From Sphingobacteriaceae bacterium (GTDB lineage: Bacteria; Bacteroidota; Bacteroidia; Sphingobacteriales; Sphingobacteriaceae), in assembly GCA_017745075.1 (NCBI GenBank), contig JAGIAD010000001.1:766876-821365 (forward strand): a stretch of 54,490 bases of DNA. Direction: 5' to 3'. The notes beneath the pieces are model-generated. The model did no database searches and was not told where the DNA came from. It saw only the letters and a list, made by a program, of their open reading frames with translations. Of this stretch, positions 9,111 through 19,102 are shown piece by piece. Within the stretch, counting starts at the first letter, position 1. Every line of letters begins with the position of its first letter. The translations under genes and the position numbers were made by a program.

Positions 9111-11564
9111 TCAATTCACTACAAAATTCAAATCGGCACCATGATCGCCGGCAGATTTAATCCAAAGTAGCTTATTTTTTATATCATAATGCCAACCTTC
9201 GGTTTTATCTAATTGATCTGCTGTATTTAAACTTTTTAATTTAACACCATTTTCTGAAACAACATTAGGAGCGGCCTTTCCTGTCCAATGTATTTTAGCC
9301 AGGTATTTATGCTTAGCGGGTTTAAAATTACCTGTAGGTTTAGCCACTTTAAGCGTTAAACCCGATACTGTCAGTGAAGAAGTGATCCTGGTTAATGCAA
9401 AGTTTCCGGTTTTATATGCCGTGCTTAAATTATCGTCTTCATACATATCATAACTGGATGTCCCGTAAGGAAAAATGTCCAATGTAATCACATCAACAGG
9501 TTTTTCGCCACTATAGGTCATTTCCGGCTGCATCGGAATAATGCCTCCTGCCTTAACAAATAAGGGAATGGTATCTAAAGGTGCCACCACATGGTGATAA
9601 CTTTTACCTTCGTACTTTTGGTTTGTCCAATAATTAAACCAGGTACCTTCCGGCAGGTAAACCGACCGTGTAATGGCACCTTTGGTGGTAACGGGCGCAA
9701 CCATTAAATGATCTCCAAATAGGTACTGATCGCCAATTTCGTATACATTTTCATCGTCCTGGTAATTAAGTACCAAAGCCCTCATTATCGGCAAACCGGT
9801 TTCGTACTGCTGATGCATGCTGGTGTAGAGGTAAGGAAATAAACGATAGCGTAGCAGATCGTATTTTTTGAAATTGCGCAAAGCATCTTCACCATACCTC
9901 CAGGGTTCTTTATAACCGGGGTGATCCATCCCAAACACAAGGGCAACCGGACTGAACATCCCAAACTGCACCCAGCGGATATACAATTCCGGGTCGGCCT
10001 GATGTTCGAAACCACCCATACAATGTGCCCAGGAACCTACACCTGAAATGCCCACATTTAACCCCGCCTTGATTACCGGAGCGAAATACTGCCATTCACT
10101 TGGCCAGTCGCCGGCAAAAATATAGGGATAACGTTGGATGCCTGCATACCCTTCGCGGGTTTGATTTAATCCCCTGAAGCCGTTAAACTTTTCGAATTCC
10201 AGAAAGGGTGCCCTGGCGTAAGCAATTGGGAAAAGATTGTGTAAACGTTCGGCATCTTTTCCAGTCGGACCAACTTTATCACTCTCATTGGCTAAAGATC
10301 CGAATGCACTGCCCTCGTCTGTTTTTAAGAATTTTGCTCCCAATTTTGCTACCCGCATTACGCCATTGTCCCACCACCACTGTGTAGCCTTTTCGTCGAA
10401 AAAATTAACAAACTCGCCGGGTTTGCCATTTTCGGGATAGGTATAACCTTTTTCCCTTGCCTGGTCTAATAAATTCAATTTCTTAGCATTATCAAACCGC
10501 GGACGAAGATGCAGGCCAACCATTTTATAATTCATCGCGTAAAGGCTATCGAACATCGATTTTGGATCTTTAAAGGTTTCTCTCCACTCGAAAGAGGTTG
10601 CGCCTTTACCTCCATTTTCGCCAAATAATCGCCAGGTAGAATCCAGCCAAAGCAGATCAACAGGGATGCCCAGTGATCTATATTTTTTTGCCAGTTCAAC
10701 CACATAATGATCTGAAGTTTGCGCCTCATGCCCCCAGGTACCACCGCTATATGTACCGGCATGCAAACCTAAAGCAAACTGTGGTAACATGGGCGTTTTA
10801 CCGGTAATGCTGGTATAATGATCTAAAATAGCCGGAAAAGTTGGTCCGTACATGAAATAGTAGTCCAACTCCCCATCAGAGGCTTTAAAACTGTACTGAT
10901 CTTTTTTAGAAGCGCCCATATCCCATTCTGTGGCAAAGGAATTATGCAGGAAAATTCCATAACCTTTTGTACTCATAAAAAATGGAACCGGACAATAATT
11001 GGCTTCTAATATATTATAAGCGCCAATGGCATGCGGCAAACCTTTACCACGGCCTACATTTAAAGTTACTTTTTTAAAACGGCGGTCCATAAAATCCATA
11101 CGTTCTCCGAAACCAAAGAAATGCTCATTGGCCTGCAGGTTTTTAGTTACCCCTACCTGGGTATTTTCCTTAACTATGGCACCATTTACTTCACTGCTCA
11201 GCAATTTGCCCTTGGCATCAAAAACATCAATCTTAAAAGGAGCTTTGTACAGTTTTATGGTTAATTTGGTGGTTGTGAGCAAGAAATGATCTTTTTTATC
11301 CAAAACTTTAACTGCAACATCGGCCCAGTTGTAATTAATTACCATGAGGTTTTCGTTGGCTTCGAATTTTCCGTTCCAGCTGCTTCTGATCCTGATGATT
11401 TCTGGTGTGCAGAATTCTAATTTTACCGCTCCTCTTGAGGTTAGAAATGAAATGGTATTCCCCGTTTTTTTAAAAGTGGATTTATAATCGCCAATGCTTT
11501 GTGCCCTGGCAACGGCAAGTATAAAAATTAAGGATAGGGCAAAAGCTAAAAGTTTCTTCATCAT
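9111..11564 (-). CDS. Exported GH31 alpha-glycosidase (alpha-xylosidase/glucosidase type)
   Basis: Retaining alpha-glycosidase of GH31, 817 residues, with a signal peptide ending VARAQ. An N-terminal beta-sandwich is followed by the barrel carrying the nucleophile D416 (FLKTDEGSAFG) and acid/base candidate D486 (AGDWPSEW). A C-terminal beta domain of the DUF5110 type contains MYEDDNLSTAYKTG. It is the last gene of a run with GH2, GH105 and GH115, starting 2 bases after the GH115 stop. GH31 includes alpha-xylosidases, alpha-glucosidases and alpha-galactosidases; sequence alone does not settle which, though the WLDSTWRL segment suits alpha-xylosidase-like enzymes. Two adjacent ATGs (11564 and 11561) are both possible starts. 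Confidence 0.85.
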   Translation of the reverse strand: MMKKLLAFALSLIFILAVARAQSIGDYKSTFKKTGNTISFLTSRGAVKLEFCTPEIIRIRSSWNGKFEANENLMVINYNWADVAVKVLDKKDHFLLTTTKLTIKLYKAPFKIDVFDAKGKLLSSEVNGAIVKENTQVGVTKNLQANEHFFGFGERMDFMDRRFKKVTLNVGRGKGLPHAIGAYNILEANYCPVPFFMSTKGYGIFLHNSFATEWDMGASKKDQYSFKASDGELDYYFMYGPTFPAILDHYTSITGKTPMLPQFALGLHAGTYSGGTWGHEAQTSDHYVVELAKKYRSLGIPVDLLWLDSTWRLFGENGGKGATSFEWRETFKDPKSMFDSLYAMNYKMVGLHLRPRFDNAKKLNLLDQAREKGYTYPENGKPGEFVNFFDEKATQWWWDNGVMRVAKLGAKFLKTDEGSAFGSLANESDKVGPTGKDAERLHNLFPIAYARAPFLEFEKFNGFRGLNQTREGYAGIQRYPYIFAGDWPSEWQYFAPVIKAGLNVGISGVGSWAHCMGGFEHQADPELYIRWVQFGMFSPVALVFGMDHPGYKEPWRYGEDALRNFKKYDLLRYRLFPYLYTSMHQQYETGLPIMRALVLNYQDDENVYEIGDQYLFGDHLMVAPVTTKGAITRSVYLPEGTWFNYWTNQKYEGKSYHHVVAPLDTIPLFVKAGGIIPMQPEMTYSGEKPVDVITLDIFPYGTSSYDMYEDDNLSTAYKTGNFALTRITSSLTVSGLTLKVAKPTGNFKPAKHKYLAKIHWTGKAAPNVVSENGVKLKSLNTADQLDKTEGWHYDIKNKLLWIKSAGDHGADLNFVVN

Positions 11565-11566
11565 AA

Positions 11567-14062
11567 TTATTGTATTTCCAACTGGTTAATTACTAAGCCC
11601 GGATCGAGCATATAAATTTTCACAGTCGATTTACCTGTTTTATTAATCTCGTGTTTGGTTATACCTGAAGCGTAACCCTGTAGTACATTCTGTTTCCAGG
11701 TATTATTTTCTGAAGCCGGAGAAATGTTAATTATCTGCGGCCAATCATTATTTACCGAAATAGCATAGCGTACTTTAATACCATTATTAACGCCTTGCGT
11801 AGGCAAGCATTTCACTTCGATCTGGTGCTCGCCCTGAGTTTTAAAATCAATGTGATAAACGGTAAAAGCAGCATTTTGGAGTGCTGTTTCGTCAATTGAT
11901 TTAAAAGTAAATGGATAAATAGAAATACCATAGCCACCTAAACCCAACCCACTAAAGGTTTGTAATGTTAATCCTTTGGGAGCTGATTTTTCTGCATATT
12001 TAGCAGCTTGAACGATGATTTTACTTTCAGTTTTTGCTACTGTACCTAACGGCTCCACGACTACAGAATCGGCCACTTTTGGCATTTTAAACACGGCCAG
12101 ATCGCGTGGTTTCCAGCTCATCATTCCATTCCATTTTCCACTTGCAATTTCTTCATTATATTTTTTGGTAATCAACTGGATTTGATCAAAAGCTGCTCTC
12201 GATTTTTTTGAATAAGTTAAAGCCGATTGATCTCCATTTGCAGCTAAAATCAAACTTTTCTTTGCATATAAAATCTTTTGGTTCATCAGCATGGCGCCTT
12301 CAACAGGATACAAAATCAATTCAAAATAAGCATCTTTTAACCGAGCAGGAATTTGATCATTTAAATTTTTAGCCTGCTCATAAATCTTTTGATAGGCAGC
12401 CAAGCGTTCTTCGGCCTCTACATTCTTAAAATTAACACTGGCCATATGCTCGGGCTTGGCTGACTGAGCCAGGCGATAATAAACGGCTTTTATTTCGGCA
12501 ATTGGTTTTGCAAACTCAGCGCCAAAAGTCTCAGCAGCCCAGCTTTCGGTATATTGATCTGCGTTTTCCGGCTTCCACTGGTTTACATTCCAAGCCAGGT
12601 CCATTGCAAATTGTGTTTCCATCTCAGCAGGTTTAATATCACCCACATTTATGACCCAAAGTCGATCGGCATTGTACTGATAAGCTTTAGTTAACTCATA
12701 CGAAATCAAAGATGGAGAAATAGAAGAAAGCCAGAGGTAATCATGCGGAGCACCCCAATAAGAAATATGATAATATACGCCGCTTCCCCCGGATCGTTTT
12801 TGTTCTTCAGCATTAGAAAGCTGGCGGATATAACCATGGTTATCGTCGGCCCAAACAATGGTTACATCATCAGGAAGTTTCAAGCCTGCCTGATATAATG
12901 ATAAAACCTCTTTGTAAGGGCAAAAAATCTGTGGAATCGAGTTTACAGGTTTAGTAATATTCTTGCTTAAGATTGTCCTTTGATCAGTTATGATTTCTTC
13001 TAACAACTTTACTTTTGCATTTTTATCTTTGGGGCCAGGCATGCTACCATCGTGAATACCGCGCATCCCAACAGTATAAACCGATTCGTAATTTTTAGCT
13101 TGCTTAACTCGATCGGTCCAATAATATGCAATTTCATTTTTATTCAGATCGTAACGCCATTCTCCCGGTTTTTTACCGTATTCATGCTCAAAATTCTCCG
13201 TCCATTCAAAAACATTATTTCTGAGCATGGGTTCGCAATGGCTGGAGCCTAAAATAATGGCATATTTACCGGCCAATACCGGATTATCGGCATAATGGTA
13301 AAATGCCTTAGTGGAAGGATGCATACCCGGCCAGATATAATTGGCTTTTAAGCGCAGCAGCAGTTCGAATATTTTGGCATAAGTTTTCGGGCCAATATCT
13401 TTTACATCAGTATCCATCATTTTTGCGGCCCAGGGCTGAATACCCCAATCTTCATCATTGATAAAAATACCACGGTATTTAACCGATGGTGATTCTACCA
13501 AAGGCTGACCGGCTTTAATGTATAAGGATTTTTTTGTTGCAGGTTTCACATCAGCCCACCAATAAAGCGGAGATACGCCAAGCATCCGCGAAAGCTGAAA
13601 AACACCATAAGCTGTTCCCCGCCTATCGCTACCGACAATAACTAAAGCTCTTTTTACACCTTTTACAGGATTTTCGATTACTGAAACAGAAAAAGTTTCC
13701 CATTTGCCAGATAAAGTACCACGGTCGATTTTCCCTGCCCTGGCCAATTGATCGATATAAAACGATTGTCCAAGTGTACCGATAATGATCGGGTAAGCAC
13801 TTAAAGCAGGGTTATTTTTAAAAACTGGAGCAGTAATACTTGTTAACAAATGGATATCATCTTTAAATGCTTCAGCAGCAATCTTCACTACTTCAGCATC
13901 TTTTTCGTCGAAATATATAGGTGATGCTTTTCCTTCATCAACAATTGGGAAAAATGAAACACTGTTAATTTCAGAAACAGCAATGCCTGCCCTTTGCGCC
14001 ATATTTTGTCTGGGCAACAAGAACATTAATACCATTAAGCCAGCTAGATTTCTGAAATTCAT
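11567..14062 (-). CDS. Exported GH115 alpha-glucuronidase
   Basis: Predicted inverting enzyme that removes (4-O-methyl-)glucuronic acid from polysaccharide side chains. The reading frame is open 27 codons further upstream into the GH105 gene, but the methionine at 14062 begins a signal peptide (MNFRNLAG, ending NMAQ) and leaves a 4-base gap; this start gives 831 residues. The GH115 signature RGIFINDEDWGIQPWA lies after the N-terminal domain. The central barrel includes HCEPMLRNN, GMRGIHDGSMPG and WADDNHGYIR segments, and a beta-sandwich closes the protein. GH115 is best known from glucuronoxylan, but its place in an RG-I operon suggests pectic or arabinogalactan glucuronic acid as the target. 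Confidence 0.87.
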   Translation of the reverse strand: MNFRNLAGLMVLMFLLPRQNMAQRAGIAVSEINSVSFFPIVDEGKASPIYFDEKDAEVVKIAAEAFKDDIHLLTSITAPVFKNNPALSAYPIIIGTLGQSFYIDQLARAGKIDRGTLSGKWETFSVSVIENPVKGVKRALVIVGSDRRGTAYGVFQLSRMLGVSPLYWWADVKPATKKSLYIKAGQPLVESPSVKYRGIFINDEDWGIQPWAAKMMDTDVKDIGPKTYAKIFELLLRLKANYIWPGMHPSTKAFYHYADNPVLAGKYAIILGSSHCEPMLRNNVFEWTENFEHEYGKKPGEWRYDLNKNEIAYYWTDRVKQAKNYESVYTVGMRGIHDGSMPGPKDKNAKVKLLEEIITDQRTILSKNITKPVNSIPQIFCPYKEVLSLYQAGLKLPDDVTIVWADDNHGYIRQLSNAEEQKRSGGSGVYYHISYWGAPHDYLWLSSISPSLISYELTKAYQYNADRLWVINVGDIKPAEMETQFAMDLAWNVNQWKPENADQYTESWAAETFGAEFAKPIAEIKAVYYRLAQSAKPEHMASVNFKNVEAEERLAAYQKIYEQAKNLNDQIPARLKDAYFELILYPVEGAMLMNQKILYAKKSLILAANGDQSALTYSKKSRAAFDQIQLITKKYNEEIASGKWNGMMSWKPRDLAVFKMPKVADSVVVEPLGTVAKTESKIIVQAAKYAEKSAPKGLTLQTFSGLGLGGYGISIYPFTFKSIDETALQNAAFTVYHIDFKTQGEHQIEVKCLPTQGVNNGIKVRYAISVNNDWPQIINISPASENNTWKQNVLQGYASGITKHEINKTGKSTVKIYMLDPGLVINQLEIQ

Positions 14063-14066
14063 TAAA

Positions 14067-15194
14067 TTACTTTTTAAGTTTATAAACCTCGGTTCCTGCC
14101 AATAGGAAGCAACCCAGTCCATAATCCTCAAAATCAGGCACACTGGTATAACTCACTGGTTGTCCGTCTTTCGGCTCTTTACCTGTTCCCTGCATAAAAC
14201 CGATAAACCCATTTTTTTGAACGGCATCTTTTGTCATGGCATTCCATGCTTTGGTAATAATGGGCAGATATGTAGCCTTATCTAAAATACCCTGATTTAC
14301 CCCCCAGGCCATACCATAAACAAACAAGGCAGTACCCGATGTCTCCTTACCGCCATAATGTGTAGCATCGTGTAAACTCACATTCCAAAAACCATCTGTT
14401 CGCTGAACAGGAACCAATGCCTTGATCATTTCCTGATAGGTTTTTAAATATTCATTTCGGTGGACTTCATTTTCAGGGATAATTTCCAATACACGTACCA
14501 GGGCAGCCACAACCCATCCATTCCCCCTTGCCCAGTAACAATCTTCGCCATTGGGCTCTTTATAAGGCGGTACAAAGTCTTTATCACGCCACCACAAACC
14601 GTCTTTTGCGTTGTACAAGCCACCACCTTCAATGTTTTTGGTATGCATATACATTTTGTACATGTAATTATAATAAGTGGTATCGTTGTACAATTTACCC
14701 AACCTGGCAAAAACGGGCATACCCATTTGTATGGCATCGATCCAGGTCCAATCATTTACCTTACCCGATTTAATGACTAAATCAATAGAGGCTTTAATAT
14801 CTCTAATACGCTCGGGTTGCTTATCAAGCAGGTAAAGATCAATGTAAGTCTGCCCACAAGCCTGGTCATCAGCATTTTTTGTAGTAATGCCATTCCTTAA
14901 GCCCCAGTTATGTTTTTCGCCCCATTGAACGGCGTAATCGTAATATGCCTTTTCAGGATCAATTTTATAAAGATTCATTAACCCTTCGTAGTAAACGGCC
15001 CTTGTCCAGATGTTGCTTGGCCTTTCCTTATTGGTTATAATCGATTTTCCCGCATCAGGCCATTTATTCATGAAATAAGCATTGGTTAATTTTAATACTT
15101 TTAAAACCTCCTTTTTATTCGGGATTTTCTGTGCCAAAACTAGCTGAACAGATATACATAATAGTATAAAGGTGGTAAATATAAATTTCTTCAT
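14067..15194 (-). CDS. Exported GH105 unsaturated rhamnogalacturonyl hydrolase
   Basis: Releases the unsaturated galacturonic acid left at the non-reducing end after rhamnogalacturonan lyase action (YteR/YesR type), so it works directly after the PL11 enzyme encoded upstream. It has 375 residues and a signal peptide (MKKFIFTTF, ending LVLAQ). The alpha/alpha-barrel carries the conserved DDQACGQTYIDLYLL segment, whose Asp is the likely catalytic residue. Other GH105 stretches are WTWIDAIQMGMPVFARLG and CYWARGNGWVVAAL. Bacillus homologues are cytoplasmic; this one is exported, as is common in Bacteroidota. It starts 18 bases after GH2 and ends 4 bases before GH115. Confidence 0.9.
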   Translation of the reverse strand: MKKFIFTTFILLCISVQLVLAQKIPNKKEVLKVLKLTNAYFMNKWPDAGKSIITNKERPSNIWTRAVYYEGLMNLYKIDPEKAYYDYAVQWGEKHNWGLRNGITTKNADDQACGQTYIDLYLLDKQPERIRDIKASIDLVIKSGKVNDWTWIDAIQMGMPVFARLGKLYNDTTYYNYMYKMYMHTKNIEGGGLYNAKDGLWWRDKDFVPPYKEPNGEDCYWARGNGWVVAALVRVLEIIPENEVHRNEYLKTYQEMIKALVPVQRTDGFWNVSLHDATHYGGKETSGTALFVYGMAWGVNQGILDKATYLPIITKAWNAMTKDAVQKNGFIGFMQGTGKEPKDGQPVSYTSVPDFEDYGLGCFLLAGTEVYKLKK

Positions 15195-15212
15195 GGTAAT
15201 CGCTTATCTTGA

Positions 15213-18116
15213 TTAATTGGTTTTTGATTTTGGTTTCAGCTCATCCGGACTATCTTTGGTAAAGGTATCGAATTGAATTTTCGATGGACTTTCGAAAATA
15301 TCTTTTACGGTGTTAAAAGCTACTTCATATTTTGGATTAAACTGGTCAGACATCATATACTGCTGCAAACTAAAATAAAGTTGTTGCGCTGCAGGCATGT
15401 CTTTTAAATCGGGTGAGAGATTGGCGCTCGAAACAATCAACTTTCCTTTACCTACTTTCGCCTCAAAAACCAATGCCAAACGGCGGTTCAGAAACCAGGT
15501 ATCGATTGGTTGAATAATGGGTTTAAATCCTGACGGAAAATCTTCGAGGTTCATTACCTGCGATTTGTTTACAATTTCCCACCATTGCATATCGCTGTAA
15601 TAATCAGTAGGAAAATTTTTAAATGCGGCATGTTTCGGATTGCATAAAATCCCTAAGGTATGCGGCGGGCGCATTTTAAACCACGAGGTATTCCAAAAAA
15701 CAGGAAGAAAGGTTTGTACCACTTCCTTACCTTTTACCACCTTGCCAGATGCGTTGAGAAAAACATTACCCCCATCGGCCAAAACAGACTGGGCCTTATC
15801 ATCTAAACTGGTACAGTAATATATATTGCTTTTAACCTGTGGCAGTTGTGCAGGGTAAACCCAGAAATTCCAATCATTGGCAAACTCAGTTCCATCAATA
15901 GTAATCTCTAATTTCAGCTTTGTGGCTTTGGCGATGTTGTTTAAAGGAAATTTAATCTCTCCGATGCCAATACAATTGGTAACCGCTATGGTTTTAGGTT
16001 TGAAACTGCCACTCGCTATATTTGCACCGCTTTCATCTTTGAGTGCCCAGGAGAGTTTTGCATTTTCAATCGGCGCTTTGCCAAAATGCGCCACTTCTAC
16101 TGCAGCCTCAAGGGTTTCGTTATTGGTAAATACAAATTTCGAAACTTTTAAAAGAGGCACGGTGCTGTTAGAAAAGCGTTTGAATTCTTTAGCGGTGATA
16201 TAACCTTTTTCATCCCAGAAGGCATCTAAAACACCAACAAGCGCCGTTCCTTGCCCGGGGTAATCATTTAGCGACAATAATTGATAGCCATTATAGTTAG
16301 GTGTACGTAGTGCCTTTTCGATTTCATTTTTATAACAAAGGGCCTGCAATTTGCCCGAAGCCATTAAAAAATCATGTCCCTGATCGGCCATATCGTGGTC
16401 TTTAAGGTCTTCCTGGAACATCTCGAAGTTTTTTGCACGATAAACCCCTGTGTATTTTTTAATTTCATCAAAATTAGGGAAGACACAATACTGCCCCATT
16501 TCGTGCGCCACAAAAGGTACCGTAAACTGTTCAATTTGTTTGGCATAGGTAGAAATACTCTCCGGCTTTTTACCCCAGTCAAGTCCCCTGGCACCTGCGC
16601 GTACCATAAATTCGTTGTTTGGAATAACCGGCCAGCTGCCACCAACAGAGGCACCGGTGTATAGTCTTCTCGAATCTTTTGCCTTCCAATAATTGTTAAA
16701 TTTGGTAAGGTATTCTACCTGCCTGCCACGTGGTTCGTTACCATAAGCCATCATACAAAAGGATGCATAATTGCCATAGTTTTTGGCCATGCGGTTGGTT
16801 TCGTCGTAAATAAACTGATCAATCGGTTTTCCATCCCCGATAGATGAACCGTGATTGGCCCAGCTTGGTCCTTCTGGCTGAAGGTAAAAGCCAACCTGAT
16901 CTGCCGCAATAAATGCAGCTTCAGGTGGACAAAATGAATGAAAACGCATGTGATTTAAGCCATGGGCCTTCGAAATTTTAAAAATGCGTAACCATGCTTC
17001 AACATCCATTGATGGATAGCCAGTTAACGGAAATTCGCAATTATTAACCGTACCACGTAAAAAAACCGGACGCCCATTAATTTCAAAAGTTCGGCCTACA
17101 GCTTTAAATTCGCGCATACCGAACTGCACCTTTTTCTCGTCTTTTTGTCCATCTTTTGATAATAAAACAGCTGTTAAACGGTACAAAGCCGGGTCGAATT
17201 CATCCCAGGTGACAATTTTATCGCCCATTGGCAAGTCGATTTCCAAAACACCATTTCCATTTGTAATCTGGTAAGCCGCTGTTACCGGTTTAACCTGGAG
17301 TATATTTTTGGTGTTGAAAGTAGCAGCGCTGAGCGTAACTTTCCCGGTAGAGGATTGATCAGCACTGGCTTTAAGCTGAATTTTAACTTTAGCAGATTTA
17401 TTTTTTAAATCTGGATAAACCTGGATATCTTCGAAATACACTGGCGAACCGGCCATCAGCTCCATTTTACCCACTACACCGTTCCAGTTTCCCTGGGTAT
17501 GGTCGGTTAAACTATGCGAATCCTGCCCCACATTAATTGCTTTAATCCGATTATCAATCAATAAAGTAATGGTATGTTTTCCTGCCTTTAAATTTGCTGG
17601 CAGCTCGAAATTTTGCGCCACTACAAAGGTATACCGGGTTCCGATTTCGATATCATCTATCCAAACCCTTGTTTCTGAATGAGGATATTCTAAAGATAAT
17701 ACCAGCCTCTTACCCTTCCAATTGGCAGGGATTTCGATATCTTTCTGATACCATGCCGCCCCGGTATAATGTTTGGCAGGAGTTAGCCAGAAAGGTATTT
17801 TTAAGTTACCGGGCTTACGGTATTTTTCTAAACGGGGGTGAAAAAAGTATGAGCTATCATAAATACTTCCGGTCCATTTTGTTTTGAGGGTAATATCATC
17901 GCCTTTTAAATTTTCGGCCATCGAGCCCGGCAGATTAACAGATTCGGGAAGCACCGTTGAATACCATTTTCCCTTTATTCCTTCATCTTTTGCATCAATT
18001 TTGAAACGCCATTTGCCGGCAAGCGAGATGCTTTGGGCATGTGTTTCCATCATGCATAAAAAAATAAAAGCAATGCCCATCAGCACTTTGAAAACCCGTT
18101 TAACTTGTATCTGCAT
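15213..18116 (-). CDS. Exported GH2 beta-glycosidase (galactosidase/glucuronidase type)
   Basis: Large retaining beta-glycosidase of GH2, 967 residues, with a signal peptide ending THAQ. Order: sugar-binding beta-sandwich (about 30-210, with ETRVWIDDIEIG), immunoglobulin-like domain, and a barrel (about 330-640) with acid/base E461 in AYGNEPRGR and nucleophile candidate E539 in VAHEMGQY. Further C-terminal beta domains follow, including a stretch that may be non-catalytic (IVSSANLSPDL region). Substrate is probably beta-galactose or beta-glucuronic acid of pectic side chains; the sequence does not decide. A CAGGAT-N4-CAGGAT direct repeat sits about 70 bases before the start codon, hinting at an internal promoter here. 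Confidence 0.83.
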   Translation of the reverse strand: MQIQVKRVFKVLMGIAFIFLCMMETHAQSISLAGKWRFKIDAKDEGIKGKWYSTVLPESVNLPGSMAENLKGDDITLKTKWTGSIYDSSYFFHPRLEKYRKPGNLKIPFWLTPAKHYTGAAWYQKDIEIPANWKGKRLVLSLEYPHSETRVWIDDIEIGTRYTFVVAQNFELPANLKAGKHTITLLIDNRIKAINVGQDSHSLTDHTQGNWNGVVGKMELMAGSPVYFEDIQVYPDLKNKSAKVKIQLKASADQSSTGKVTLSAATFNTKNILQVKPVTAAYQITNGNGVLEIDLPMGDKIVTWDEFDPALYRLTAVLLSKDGQKDEKKVQFGMREFKAVGRTFEINGRPVFLRGTVNNCEFPLTGYPSMDVEAWLRIFKISKAHGLNHMRFHSFCPPEAAFIAADQVGFYLQPEGPSWANHGSSIGDGKPIDQFIYDETNRMAKNYGNYASFCMMAYGNEPRGRQVEYLTKFNNYWKAKDSRRLYTGASVGGSWPVIPNNEFMVRAGARGLDWGKKPESISTYAKQIEQFTVPFVAHEMGQYCVFPNFDEIKKYTGVYRAKNFEMFQEDLKDHDMADQGHDFLMASGKLQALCYKNEIEKALRTPNYNGYQLLSLNDYPGQGTALVGVLDAFWDEKGYITAKEFKRFSNSTVPLLKVSKFVFTNNETLEAAVEVAHFGKAPIENAKLSWALKDESGANIASGSFKPKTIAVTNCIGIGEIKFPLNNIAKATKLKLEITIDGTEFANDWNFWVYPAQLPQVKSNIYYCTSLDDKAQSVLADGGNVFLNASGKVVKGKEVVQTFLPVFWNTSWFKMRPPHTLGILCNPKHAAFKNFPTDYYSDMQWWEIVNKSQVMNLEDFPSGFKPIIQPIDTWFLNRRLALVFEAKVGKGKLIVSSANLSPDLKDMPAAQQLYFSLQQYMMSDQFNPKYEVAFNTVKDIFESPSKIQFDTFTKDSPDELKPKSKTN

Positions 18117-18184
18117 AAATTTGAGCGGTTTATTACCGTTTGTATTTGGTTAGGCGGTTAAAATAAGAGAATATTGGCAGTAAG

Positions 18185-18205
18185 GCATCCTGTAGTATCC
18201 TGCTT
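18185..18205 (-). promoter_or_regulatory. CAGGAT-N4-CAGGAT direct repeat upstream of GH2
   Basis: On the minus strand two CAGGAT hexamers lie exactly 10 bases apart (plus-strand ATCCTG at 18187-18192 and 18197-18202), one helical turn, about 70 bases upstream of the GH2 start. The same 21-base element, with one difference in the spacer, occurs at 24405-24425 upstream of the first gene of this strand. Same-face direct repeats are what AraC-type or hybrid two-component regulators bind. Regulator identity is unknown. Confidence 0.5.
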
Positions 18206-18208
18206 GGA

Positions 18209-19003
18209 TTATTTTAGGTAGTTATTCAGTTTATTGTTTTTTAATTTCTTTAGGCCCTCTACAACTGCAGCTGCATTTAATTTTGCTCCCGCTTCGTTGG
18301 TATGGGTATGATCTTTCTCTGTAAAAAAAGTTTTCACCTCAGCAGCACTTAAAGCACCATATTTATCCTTAATGATTTGGTTCAATGGAATAAAATCTAC
18401 TTTTTCGGCCTTTGCAACTTCTTCTGCCCAGCCGGCATAACTGTCGCTGGCTAAAACTAAGGCATCCTCTTTAACGGGATTACGTGGGACAGGTGAACAT
18501 ACAATGGCTGTAGCGCCTTTAGCCTTAATATCGCTGATGAATTTGCGCAGGTACCAGCCATAAGTATAAACCACTTCCTGCTTTTTTTTAATCGGGTTGT
18601 ATATTTCCTTGCTTTCCGTTCCGATACCTTTTATGGTACCTCGGGCACGGGCAGTATCATCTAGTGGGCTACTGTCGTTATGGCCAAACTGCATCATCAC
18701 GAAATCGCCTTTTTTTACTTTTGCCAAAACAGCATCCCACAGGCCATTCGTTTGGAAAGTACGACTGCTGGTACCGCCAAGGGCATCGTTTTCTACATTA
18801 ATTTTTTCGCTGTTGAATAAATCACCAATGAAACTGCCCCAACCCCATAAAGCACCATCTCCTTTGCCTTTTCCGTTTTTAACGGTAGAATCGCCAATGA
18901 GGAATAATGTGGGTTTATCCTGCCTTTTAAAGATAACACAGGAAGAAAATATGATGAATGCACCAATTAGGGTTATGCTTAGGTATTTTTTAGTTGATTT
19001 CAT
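18209..19003 (-). CDS. Lipoprotein rhamnogalacturonan acetylesterase (CE12)
   Basis: SGNH-fold esterase that removes acetyl groups from the galacturonic acid of RG-I so lyases and hydrolases can reach the backbone. It has 264 residues. The N-terminus has a hydrophobic stretch followed by a lipobox-like FSSC, so it is probably lipid-anchored. Block I is FLIGDSTVKNG with nucleophile S39; the Asn block is MQFGHNDSSP; the catalytic Asp-His pair lies in EKDHTHTNEAG. It is a tandem relative of the next gene upstream (87-base gap), which has a plain signal peptide instead. Family is firm; the lipid anchor is inferred. Confidence 0.88.
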   Translation of the reverse strand: MKSTKKYLSITLIGAFIIFSSCVIFKRQDKPTLFLIGDSTVKNGKGKGDGALWGWGSFIGDLFNSEKINVENDALGGTSSRTFQTNGLWDAVLAKVKKGDFVMMQFGHNDSSPLDDTARARGTIKGIGTESKEIYNPIKKKQEVVYTYGWYLRKFISDIKAKGATAIVCSPVPRNPVKEDALVLASDSYAGWAEEVAKAEKVDFIPLNQIIKDKYGALSAAEVKTFFTEKDHTHTNEAGAKLNAAAVVEGLKKLKNNKLNNYLK

Positions 19004-19074
19004 TGTTATTATTCAAGTGATTACACAAATTATTGAATTACTACCTTCGGGATGATTACACAGATTTATATCAT

Positions 19075-19102
19075 CTTTAGTCTTTCAGCTTTAGTCTTTC
19101 AG
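19075..19102. repeat. Perfect 14-base tandem duplication across a stop codon
   Basis: CTTTAGTCTTTCAG occurs twice head to tail (19075-19088 and 19089-19102). On the minus strand the right copy contains the last codons and stop of the second CE12 gene; the left copy lies just past the stop. It looks like a recent slippage duplication and leaves the protein unchanged. Confidence 0.8.
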
